This document shows positions 15,581-23,152 of a DNA stretch of 26,072 nucleotides, piece by piece. The notes under the pieces are model-generated. The model searched no databases. It saw only the letters and a list, made by a program, of their open reading frames with translations, and was not told where the DNA came from. Origin of the DNA: Acidobacteriaceae bacterium UBA1795 (lineage in GTDB: Bacteria > Acidobacteriota > Terriglobia > Terriglobales > Acidobacteriaceae); assembly GCA_002314435.1 (NCBI GenBank), contig DCFV01000082.1:1-26072 (forward strand). The letters run 5' to 3'. Position numbers and translations under genes: made by a program. Numbering within the stretch: position 1 is the stretch's first letter; every line of letters starts with the position of its first letter.

Positions 15581-16669
15581 TTAAGCTCCGGGCTCGAAGA
15601 AGTCCTTCAGTCCTGCGCGCTCCGCATGTGCGGCCATGGAGGCCTGAATCTCGAGTGCCAGCGCAAGCGCGTTGCGTCCCTGTCGCGCAGTTACGCGCGG
15701 GGCAGTGCGCTCGCGGACTGAATTTAGAAATGATTCTATCTCGAGCCGCAGTGGCTCGCCCGGGGCGACCGTCGGCTTGACGAAGGAGAGGCCCGGCCCG
15801 GCGGCCGACTGGCCCACGCTAGCGGCCAGTTGTGCAAGCGCAGCCGGATCGATGCGGCCGCCTTCGAGCGCTGCGGCAATCTCCTGCGGCACGCTGCCGT
15901 CGAGGCGGATGACGAGCAGGTCGCGGCGCGCATAGTCGATCGAGACGTACTGGCGCGGCTCAAAGAAGCGCAACTTGCGCACGCGTTCAGTGGAAACGCG
16001 CGAGGCAGTGAAGTTGGCAACGCAGCCTGACTCAAACTCGACGCGGACGTTGGCTATGTCCACGCGCGGTGAGAGAATCGGCAGGCCCACAGCGCGCACT
16101 TCGCGCACCGGCGAGTTGGCGAAAGTAAGCACGATGTCGAGGTCGTGAATCATAAGGTCCAGCACGACATCCACATCGAGCGCGCGCGGCGTAAAGATCG
16201 AGAGCCGGTGTGCCTCAAAGAACATGGGCCGGCGCAGCTGTGGCTGCACGGCCAGCACGGCTGGGTTGAAGCGTTCCAGGTGTCCCGGCTGCAAGATACG
16301 GTTCTTTTTTTCGGACAGCGCCACAAGCTCATCGGCTTCAGCGAGCGTAGCTGCCAGCGGCTTTTCCACCAGGAGATCGAGCCCGGCATCGAGCAGAGCC
16401 GAAGCCACCGCGTGGTGATGCATAGTGGGGACAGCCACGCTGGCCGCGTCCAAATGCAGGTCTGCCGCGAGCAAAGCATCCGGCGTGGCAAAGACCGGAA
16501 TGCCATACTGCTCAACGGCTCCCGCAGCGCGCGCGGGATCGGGCTCTAGTGCGGCAATAAGCGCCACAGGCAGACCGGCCGTCTCAAGTTCGCGGTAGAC
16601 ACGAAGATGGTTGCGGCCAAAGGCTCCTGCGCCGGCGACGGCAACGCGCGTTATGGGCTTTCCAGCTAT
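15581..16669 (-). CDS. Gfo/Idh/MocA family NAD(P)-dependent oxidoreductase with apparent AUA start
   Basis: A protein of about 360 residues with an N-terminal Rossmann domain (RVAVAGAGAFGRNHL, GxGxxG type), the family motif EKPLA whose lysine is usually catalytic, and DLMIHDLDIVL, whose Asp and His match the second family motif. Relatives oxidise or reduce sugars and sugar nucleotides. No ATG, GTG or TTG occurs in frame between the Rossmann start and TTG 16897, and the intervening stretch is the wrong-frame reading of the small gene upstream. The likely start is ATA 16669, which overlaps the upstream TAG stop as ATAG and has AAGGGG seven bases before it. ATA 16654, giving (M)TRVAVAG, is the alternative. 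A sequence error turning ATG into ATA is also possible. Confidence 0.85.
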   Translation of the reverse strand: MAGKPITRVAVAGAGAFGRNHLRVYRELETAGLPVALIAALEPDPARAAGAVEQYGIPVFATPDALLAADLHLDAASVAVPTMHHHAVASALLDAGLDLLVEKPLAATLAEADELVALSEKKNRILQPGHLERFNPAVLAVQPQLRRPMFFEAHRLSIFTPRALDVDVVLDLMIHDLDIVLTFANSPVREVRAVGLPILSPRVDIANVRVEFESGCVANFTASRVSTERVRKLRFFEPRQYVSIDYARRDLLVIRLDGSVPQEIAAALEGGRIDPAALAQLAASVGQSAAGPGLSFVKPTVAPGEPLRLEIESFLNSVRERTAPRVTARQGRNALALALEIQASMAAHAERAGLKDFFEPGA

Positions 16670-16890
16670 TGTGCAGCCCCTTTTCCTTCCACGGCCTTCA
16701 GGCAGCGCGAGTAGAGCTCGAGCAACTGGTTCACATGCTCTTCCGGCTTGGGGGCGGCGGCACCGCTGAATCCGGTGGAACCGGCAGCGGGACGGCCCAC
16801 ACCGGTGGTGCCGGCCAGAAACTTGAGTAGATCGAGGGCGATATCTTCGTTGCGGCGGGCGCCGAGGCCCGCGGTGCTGAGAGCGTCCAT
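16666..16890 (-). CDS. Small conserved-looking hypothetical protein (74 residues)
   Basis: A 74-residue soluble protein with two predicted helical parts (RRNEDIALDLLKFLAG at 12-27 and PEEHVNQLLELYSRCLKAVEG at 49-69) joined by a Gly/Ala/Ser linker. Amino acid composition and helix periodicity look like a real protein, whereas the overlapping frame gives an Arg/Pro-rich string. ATG 16890 has GGAG about 11 bases upstream, somewhat far. It overlaps the oxidoreductase start at ATAG and is probably co-translated with it. I do not recognise the function. It has no membrane span and no metal-binding motif, with only one Cys. Confidence 0.65.
   Translation of the reverse strand: MDALSTAGLGARRNEDIALDLLKFLAGTTGVGRPAAGSTGFSGAAAPKPEEHVNQLLELYSRCLKAVEGKGAAQ
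16677..16682 (-). promoter_or_regulatory. Ribosome binding site supporting the AUA start
   Basis: AAGGGG on the minus strand ends seven bases before ATA 16669, an ideal spacing. It lies inside the end of the 74-residue gene. It is the main reason for preferring this start over ATA 16654. Confidence 0.45.
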
Positions 16891-16986
16891 GCGGCAATGT
16901 TCTCCGAAAAGGATGCTAACAGAAAGAGCGCATGCGCTGCCCGTGCCGGGTGTCTGAGTGCCAGAGCGCGATAGTCTGGAATTGCA

Positions 16987-17535
16987 ATGCGCACAGCATA
17001 TATCGGAATGGGGGCGAACCTTGCCAGCGTAGCCGGGCCGCCGGCAGTCACGTTGGCTGCGGCCGCTGCCCGTCTGGCTACGCTGGGGCGCGTAGTGCGG
17101 CGATCAGCGCTCTACTCAACTGCCCCCGTGGGCTACACCGAGCAGCCGCGTTTTACGAATGCCGTGATTGCGCTTGAGACGAAGCTCTCTCCATTTGAAC
17201 TTCTCGGAGCACTATTGATGACTGAGCGAGAATTTGGTCGTGACAGGACAAACAGCTTCGCCAACGGACCGCGGACGCTCGATCTAGATATTCTGCTGAT
17301 AGGAGACTTGGTACTCCACGAGGCTGCGCTCGAAATTCCCCATCCCCGTCTGGCCGAGCGCGCGTTCGTACTGGTCCCGCTTTATGAAATTGCGCCGCAA
17401 CTTTTTGTTCCCCGCCACAACGTAACCGTGGCGCAGCTGCTAGACCGACTGAGGCAACATAGCCAAGGCGATGCGAATGCGGTGGTGCTGGTGGACGGCG
17501 ACGCTTGGCACACGACCGAGCCGAAGGCCCGGTAG
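16987..17535 (+). CDS. folK: 6-hydroxymethyl-7,8-dihydropterin pyrophosphokinase FolK
   Basis: A 182-residue cytoplasmic enzyme of folate synthesis that transfers pyrophosphate from ATP to 6-hydroxymethyl-dihydropterin. The motifs are complete: AYIGMGANL at the N-terminus, SALYSTAPVGY near 40-50, FTNAVIALET near 56-65, the magnesium-binding GPRTLDLDILL with D99 and D101, and HPRLAERAFVLVPL. It lies nine bases before tgt in the same direction, so the two are probably one transcript. It is divergent from the 74-residue gene, with a 96-base gap for both promoters. Confidence 0.95.
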   Translation: MRTAYIGMGANLASVAGPPAVTLAAAAARLATLGRVVRRSALYSTAPVGYTEQPRFTNAVIALETKLSPFELLGALLMTEREFGRDRTNSFANGPRTLDLDILLIGDLVLHEAALEIPHPRLAERAFVLVPLYEIAPQLFVPRHNVTVAQLLDRLRQHSQGDANAVVLVDGDAWHTTEPKAR

Positions 17536-17544
17536 AATCGATCT

Positions 17545-18675
17545 GTGAGCCTCAAGTTCAATCTGATGCAGGAAACCAGAGCCGGCGGACGCCGCGCGCA
17601 GATCGATTTGCCGCACCAGACGGTGGAGACCCCGGTATTCATGCCGGTGGGCACGGCCGGCTCGGTCAAGGCTGTCGCGCAGGATGTGGTCGAATCCCTG
17701 GGCGCGCAAATCATCCTCGGCAACACTTATCACCTTTATTTGCGGCCGGGCCACGAGGCTATCCGACGCATGGGCGGGCTGCATCGCTTTATCAGCTGGC
17801 CGCGCGCCATGCTTACGGATTCGGGCGGTTTCCAAGTTTACAGTCTGGCGCAGCTGCGTAAGGTCACGGACGAAGGCGTGCGCTTCCGTTCGCATCTGGA
17901 CGGCAGTAGCCACTTCTTCACGCCAGAGCACTCGATGGACGTGCAGATCGCGTTGGGCGCGGACGTCGCTATGGCCTTCGACGAGTGCACTGAGTATCCT
18001 GCCACCCGCGAGCGCGCAGAGGAGAGCCTTCGGCTGACGATGGCCTGGGCGCAGCGGTCGCTCGATTACTTCCGCGTGCACCAGCACGAGGTGGCATGGC
18101 GCGAGGAGTTCGGCGGTCGCACGCAGAGCCTGTTTGGTATCGTGCAGGGGGGCATGTATACAGATCTGCGCAAGGAGAGCGCCGAGCGGCTCGTGGAGAT
18201 GAACTTCGACGGTTACGCTATTGGTGGACTGAGCGTCGGCGAGCCCCGCCGGGCTACGTTAGAAGTGATTGCAGAGGTACTGCCGCTGCTGCCAAAGGAC
18301 AAGCCGCGCTACGTGATGGGCGTCGGCTACCCGGACGAGATTGAGCGGTACGCGCGCATGGGCATCGACATGATGGACTGCGTACTGCCCACGCGTGCTG
18401 CGCGCCACGGCCTCTTGTTCACTAGCGAAGGGCGCGTCAACATCAAGAATCGCCAGTTTGCGGAAGATCAGAATCCGCCGGACCCTACATGCGATTGTAG
18501 GGTTTGCCGGCGTTACACGCGCGCCTATCTGCGGCACCTGATGCAGGCGGGCGAGCCACTCGCTGGCACGCTGAATTCGATCCATAATCTCGCGTTTTAT
18601 CTTGGCATCATGCAGCGGGTGCGTCGAGAGCTGGCGGCACCCGCCGATGCTTCAGCAGGTGCAACTGCTCGCTGA
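17545..18675 (+). CDS. tgt: tRNA-guanine (queuine) transglycosylase Tgt
   Basis: A 376-residue enzyme exchanging guanine for preQ1 at the wobble base of GUN-anticodon tRNAs, a step of queuosine synthesis. The start is GTG 17545. The length matches E. coli Tgt (375). Visible residues are D92 in LTDSGGFQV, the substrate pocket AFDEC near 144-148, GLSVGE near 228-233, nucleophile D278 in MMDCVLPTRAARHG, and the zinc site C316, C318, C321 and H347. All key residues are present. The last 68 bases overlap the 3' end of the opposing TPR gene, an unusually long antisense overlap for two genes that both look real. Confidence 0.96.
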   Translation: MSLKFNLMQETRAGGRRAQIDLPHQTVETPVFMPVGTAGSVKAVAQDVVESLGAQIILGNTYHLYLRPGHEAIRRMGGLHRFISWPRAMLTDSGGFQVYSLAQLRKVTDEGVRFRSHLDGSSHFFTPEHSMDVQIALGADVAMAFDECTEYPATRERAEESLRLTMAWAQRSLDYFRVHQHEVAWREEFGGRTQSLFGIVQGGMYTDLRKESAERLVEMNFDGYAIGGLSVGEPRRATLEVIAEVLPLLPKDKPRYVMGVGYPDEIERYARMGIDMMDCVLPTRAARHGLLFTSEGRVNIKNRQFAEDQNPPDPTCDCRVCRRYTRAYLRHLMQAGEPLAGTLNSIHNLAFYLGIMQRVRRELAAPADASAGATAR

Positions 18676-20691
18676 CGCGTTCGAACACGCCGATCCAGTC
18701 ACCGGATTTCTGCTGACGGAAGAGGCGGGCGGTTGGATACCACGGCGTCATTTCGATGCACTGCATCCAGCGCCAGTCGGCCAGATGCGCCAGCAGAATC
18801 CACACGGGCTTGCCCATGGCGCCTGCCAGGTGTGCAATCGAAGTATCGGTCGTGATCACCAGGTCGAGCGTCGCGACCAGCGCAGCAGTTTCGGCCAGGT
18901 CGCGGTCGCGGCTTGAGCCATCGTGCACGCAAACGTCTGGGGGCAGCTCCGCGAGTTGCAGCACAGCGTCACCCTTCTGCAGAGAGATCCACGTGATGCC
19001 CGGCGTACGCAACAGCTGCCCGAGTGTAGGAAGGCGCATCGAGCGGCGGAAGTCGGCGCGGTAGCGCGGGTTGCCAGCCCAGGCAATTCCGACGCGCAGT
19101 CCGGAGGTGGGAAAGAGAGCCCGATTTTCTGCGATCAGAGCAGGTTCAGCGGCGAGGTATGCGCCAACCCAGGGAACAGTATCCGGCGTGGTGCCGAAGA
19201 CCGCGGGCAAGCTCATCAGTGGGCACTCGAGGTCAAAGGCGGGCGGCTTGACGCCAAGCTGTGCCACAATGGCCTGTCCGCTGCGCACCACGGCGAGAGA
19301 CTCAACCAGGCGCATGGCCGGTTCATGCACTTGCAACACAAGACGGCCACCGAGCGTTGCTACTAGCGGCGCATAACGGCAGAACTGAATGGTGTCTCCC
19401 AGCCCCTGCTCGGCGTGGAGCAGGATGCGTCGGCCTTCGAGCGGCCCGCCCTGCCAGCGCGGCTGTTGGAGTGCACGGGCGTGCGTGTCACGTCGCGAAA
19501 GCGCAGTCGCGACTCATAGCGCGGCCAGCCGTCGCGCCAGTGGCCCAGACGCAGTTCCGTGAGCGCAAGGTTGTAAGACGCGCCGGGGTTATGCGGATCG
19601 CGTGCGGCCGCGGCGCGGTGCGCGTCGAGTGACTCCGCGTACCGTCCGAGGTCCATCAGGCTGTTGCCGCGATTGCTGGTCGCTGCAAGGCAACCAAGCG
19701 ACTCGGCGCGGAGAAAGACGTCCACGGCATCGGTGAAGCGCTCCTCGATATGCAGCAGGATCCCCTCCATATTGATGGCTTCAGGGTTGGCAGGCTCTCG
19801 CGCAAGAGCCTTGCGCAACCACTGCCAGGCTCCGTCCAGATCGCGCTCGTCCGCGCGCAATTGGCTCCACGCAATTAGTGTATTGGTGTTTTCCGGATCA
19901 ACAGTGAGCGCCTTGCGCAGATAGGCCTCTGCCTGGTCGGCCAGACGCAGTTCGCGCTTGAGCAGGGCCAGGTTAATCCAGCCGGCAATCATGTCAGCGC
20001 GCAGCGCAACGGCTCGCTCCAGTGCAGCCTGTGCCGATACCTCGCGGCCGTCTTCGCGTAACAGGCAGCCCAGATTCATCCACGCAGCGGCAAAGTCCGG
20101 CCGGAAAGCAATGGCGCGTCGGTAGCGAGCTTCAGCCGCGCGGGTGCGTCCCAGCCGCGCCAGAACGCAGGCAGCCGCAAACTCCGCCTCGGCCAGGCGC
20201 GGAGCAAACACCAAGGCCTGTTCGTAGCTTGCCAGAGCTTCCGCATGGCGGCCAAGGAAGGCCAGCGTGTGGCCCATGCCCATGTGGGCGGCGGGCAGGG
20301 TGGGGTCGCGACGCAGCGCGAAATCATACTCCCAAAGAGCCTGCTTGGCGTCGCCGCCCGCAAGCCGCAGTTCGCCGAGTCCCAGCCGCGCCAGAATGCT
20401 CATGCCGTCCAGTGCAACGGCCTCGCGATAAGCGTGCTCTGCATCGTCACAGCGGCCGACAGATTTGAGCGCCTGTCCCAGCGTCACCCAGGCTACGCCG
20501 AAGCGGGGTGCTGCAGTAACGGCAGCTTGCGCCAACTGAACGGCAGCCTGCGGCTGCTGGCTGGCGATGGCCACAAGACTCATCCCGACCAGAGCGTCAG
20601 GACGCGTTGGGTTGAGTTCCAACGCGTCCTGAAAACCCAGAGCTGCTTCGGTCAGACGGCTGGTGAGCGGTGTGGCTGTGGAGGCGAACAT
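18608..20691 (-). pseudogene. TPR protein with C-terminal glycosyltransferase-like domain, interrupted by a frameshift
   Basis: The N-terminal part from ATG 20691 has about ten tetratricopeptide repeats in tandem over some 400 residues (for example AEAEFAAACVLARLGRTRAAEARYRRAIAF-type units). The second part, in another frame, has ILLHAEQGLGDTIQFCRYAP, GLRVGIAWAGNP, and TDTSIAHLAGAMGKPVW, the last resembling the GT9/heptosyltransferase nucleotide-sugar site. The parts join only if one base is restored between about 19455 and 19495, where the frame changes from RLRFRDVTRT to QQPRWQGGPLEG. Repaired, the protein has about 694 residues, a usual layout for TPR-glycosyltransferase fusions. The acceptor is unknown. 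The start lacks a strong ribosome binding site. Mutation and sequence error cannot be told apart here. Confidence 0.85.
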
Positions 20692-20794
20692 GGTCACAAA
20701 ATCCGCTGCAAACCGGTGTCCAACGCGCCCCGGACAGAATAAGAGATTTCTTACTGATCGAGGTGTCTTGGCGCACTGGTTGAATGTGCAGACC

Positions 20795-21874
20795 CTACTT
20801 GAGCAGATGCTTGACGAAGAAATCCGCCATGATGTGATTGGCTTCGATTGCCTCTGGAAGTTGCGGGTCATACCAAAAGGCGTGCGGCAACGCATCGTAG
20901 ACCACCAGTTGCGCGTCAACGCCCGCATTCCGATACGCGCGATGCAGGTTGACCGTGCCGCTCAGCAGCAGATCGCGGCCGCTGGTGATAAACAGCGTAG
21001 GCGGCAGACCGCGCAGGTCGCCGTAGATCGGCGAAAGAATTGGATCTTTCGCGTCGGTTGACGCAACGTAGAAGGGATCGTGTGCTCCAGGTTCTGGAGT
21101 GTCAAGGTGGCCAGCCAGGCCGCGCAGCGCATACATGGCGATCGAGTCGCCAGTCCGCGCAAAGTCTCCCATGCCACTGAAAATGCCGAGCGCTGCCGGC
21201 AGCGGCAGTCCAAGTTGCCTGAGCTTCGCTGCCACCTCCGCGGTCAGAATGGCTCCGGCTGAGGTGCCATAGATGACGATGTGTTCGGGCTTGTAAGTTT
21301 TCAGTAGCTCCATGTAAACAGCAACGGAATCGTCGACGGCTGCCGGAAACGGATGCTCGGGCGCAAGACGATAGAGAACCGCGATCACCTTGATCCGTGC
21401 ATAGCTGGCAATCGGAATCGACTCGGTATCGGAGCCGGAGTCTGAGTTGAACCCACCGCCGTGTAGGTTAAGCAGAACCTTGTCACCGTTGGCCTCAGGC
21501 ATACCTTTCGGGGTGACAATGTGCACTGGAACGCCGGCGATGGTCGCGTCAACAAGCGTATTTGGACAGAGCTTGGTCCACTCCACACGGGCCCGTGCGG
21601 TGTAGGCGTCCGTCAGTCGACGACGTTCTTCCAGCGACTGCTGCGGGCCCTGGTCCGGTTCCGCGCGGCCAACAGCCAACTGTGCCTGCGGACTGATAGT
21701 CTGCGGCACCGGTACCACGCGCGTGACGTGCGCCGCGCCCTGCGCATCGATGTAGCTTGTGTCGCGGCTAGGCGCATCGGTGGCGGTGGTTGGTGCGGGC
21801 GCAGCAGTTGGCTGCTGCGCGGCCTGCGCGGTACAGTCGGTGAGAAGGAAAACAGCAGCGGTGTAGCGGAACAT
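20795..21874 (-). CDS. Exported alpha/beta hydrolase, hormone-sensitive-lipase type esterase
   Basis: A 359-residue protein of the HSL/GDXG esterase group. ATG 21874 is chosen because GGAGGAA lies seven bases upstream and a signal peptide follows at once (MFRYTAAVFLLTDCTAQA). Earlier in-frame starts add an unrelated polar stretch. Motifs are NLHGGGF (oxyanion hole, H138), YGTSAGA with nucleophile S205 (T in place of the more common D of GDSAG), SGRDLLL with the acid Asp, and LPHAFWY with the catalytic His. It should hydrolyse short-chain esters in the periplasm or outside. Cys at 14 follows LTD and is a poor lipobox. The gene follows the lipoprotein gene but is separated from it by a terminator. 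Confidence 0.9.
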   Translation of the reverse strand: MFRYTAAVFLLTDCTAQAAQQPTAAPAPTTATDAPSRDTSYIDAQGAAHVTRVVPVPQTISPQAQLAVGRAEPDQGPQQSLEERRRLTDAYTARARVEWTKLCPNTLVDATIAGVPVHIVTPKGMPEANGDKVLLNLHGGGFNSDSGSDTESIPIASYARIKVIAVLYRLAPEHPFPAAVDDSVAVYMELLKTYKPEHIVIYGTSAGAILTAEVAAKLRQLGLPLPAALGIFSGMGDFARTGDSIAMYALRGLAGHLDTPEPGAHDPFYVASTDAKDPILSPIYGDLRGLPPTLFITSGRDLLLSGTVNLHRAYRNAGVDAQLVVYDALPHAFWYDPQLPEAIEANHIMADFFVKHLLK

Positions 21875-21968
21875 ATGAAATTCCTCCGGAACATTCGCGC
21901 CCGGCGTGCTGGTGCGGTTGCGGGTCGGGACCAAGATAGCAGAGGCGCGTAATACGGCTGCCAATGAA

Positions 21969-22013
21969 CAGACAGAAATCGCCCCTGCGAGCCTGGAGGC
22001 CGATCGCAGGGGC
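21969..22013 (-). terminator. Intrinsic terminator of the lipoprotein gene
   Basis: A perfect 10-base GC-rich stem (21981-21990 with 22004-22013) and a 13-base loop lie 17 bases after the lipoprotein stop on the minus strand, followed by a moderately T-rich stretch (GATTTCTGTCTG). It should end that transcript before the hydrolase gene. Confidence 0.7.
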
Positions 22014-22030
22014 TTTGTGTGGAGCCACGC

Positions 22031-22789
22031 TTAGCGCTGCTGCAGGCTCGGGTCCTGAGACGCGTTTGCGTTGTCTTCGGTGATGCGTACTGAGTGCTCG
22101 AGGCGGAAGGTAAGCATCGTCTCGGCGGGCAGCACAATCTGCTTGTTGCCGGTGAACGCTGCGCCAGCAGTGCCCGCGCCGCCGCCGGCCAGAGCGCCGA
22201 TCGCCGCGCCCTTGCCACCGCCGGCCAGCCCGCCGATAAGCGCGCCAAGGCCCGCGCCACCGCCAATGAAGCCAGCCGAGCGCTTGCCCTTGCCTTTCTC
22301 CGCGTGGCTGATTGAGGTAGTGGACACCGGATAGGTGCCCCAACGCGTACGCACGCTGTCCAGGCGGATCGACAGCAGTGCGCCACCCTTGAACTTGCCT
22401 AGCGGCTTCGCGTCGATGACCGTTCCCTCGGCGCGTGCACCCTTGGGAATGATCACTTCGCCGTTCTGCATTACGTCTTCTGCGACCGTGGCGCTGAACG
22501 CTTGGCCAGGTTGCGAGATCTGGGAACCGAGGTCGGAGTCGAGACGCACAGGCAAGCTGGTCTCTGCCGGCAGTTCAATTACCACGGGCGGTGGTGGGGT
22601 TGCCGGAGCGGCCGCTCGGGTGGGCGAGTTCCCGGTGCTAGGTGCCCCCGCGCCGGACGAAGCCGCCGGCTGTCCATTCTGCGCATTCTGGTCTGTGGAG
22701 GGAGGTGTGCTGGACTTGCAGCCGCCCAGCGAGAGCGTAACGGCCAGCGCAACTACGCCAACCCAAAAGAAATTCCGCTTTGAATTCAT
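22031..22789 (-). CDS. Lipoprotein with glycine-zipper segment
   Basis: A 252-residue exported lipoprotein. ATG 22789 follows AAGGAG. The signal peptide ends in the lipobox LSLGGC, so C24 is the lipidated residue. After a Pro/Ala/Ser/Gln linker (about 25-70) comes a beta-rich part with IIPKGARAEGTVIDA near 113-127, then a small-residue segment at about 172-211 with repeated GGxxG and GxxxG spacing, typical of a glycine zipper that can pack in a membrane. LPAET-x-L-x-x-RL occurs twice, at about 73-82 before the zipper and 220-230 after it. Its role is unknown. An envelope structural or pore-like role is possible. It is divergent from the efflux operon, with 363 bases between. Confidence 0.85.
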   Translation of the reverse strand: MNSKRNFFWVGVVALAVTLSLGGCKSSTPPSTDQNAQNGQPAASSGAGAPSTGNSPTRAAAPATPPPPVVIELPAETSLPVRLDSDLGSQISQPGQAFSATVAEDVMQNGEVIIPKGARAEGTVIDAKPLGKFKGGALLSIRLDSVRTRWGTYPVSTTSISHAEKGKGKRSAGFIGGGAGLGALIGGLAGGGKGAAIGALAGGGAGTAGAAFTGNKQIVLPAETMLTFRLEHSVRITEDNANASQDPSLQQR

Positions 22790-23152
22790 GCTTTCTACTC
22801 CTTATAGGTCTCGATCCGTGCAGGCACAGTTCCGCAAAGCTGATTCGGCCGGGATCTGTGCCGCACGATTCGCTTGTTTCGAATGATCCAGCCTGACGTT
22901 GTTGTCCATCCAAGGCGAAGACGGCAAACAGTTACAAAACAGTAGTCGATCAGGGGAAGCATTCCTGCAATGGCAGTAGGCCTTGCAGGGCACACCGGGA
23001 AGGCAGTCGACACCTCCGGATTCCTGTGTGGTTCCTATTATGACCTGCTGCCCCCAGGGAAACGCTCAAAAATACTTCTGAAATTACCAAATGCGGTGTA
23101 ACACCCAGCAACTACCATGTCTCTGTTCCCTTAAGGGCGCTTGGATCATACG
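22790..23152. other. 363-base divergent intergenic region before the efflux operon
   Basis: No convincing open frame or RNA gene is seen. It contains the lipoprotein ribosome binding site (minus strand), an inverted repeat CCTGCAA-N12-TTGCAGG at 22964-22989, and a perfect palindrome CCCTTAAGGG at 23128-23137, 15 bases before the tolC-like start. Promoters for both directions must lie here, but I cannot place them with confidence. Confidence 0.6.
22964..22989. promoter_or_regulatory. Inverted repeat, possible operator between lipoprotein and efflux genes
   Basis: Perfect seven-base arms (22964-22970 and 22983-22989) are separated by 12 bases. The position, in a divergent promoter region next to an RND pump, would suit a repressor site. 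No regulator gene lies in the window, so this is only a candidate. Confidence 0.25.

Noticed and set aside
16670..16897. N-terminal extension of the Gfo/Idh protein to TTG 16897
   Set aside because: The extension is Arg/Pro/Gly/His-rich without structure and overlaps the more protein-like 74-residue frame. The Rossmann fold starts only after 16669.
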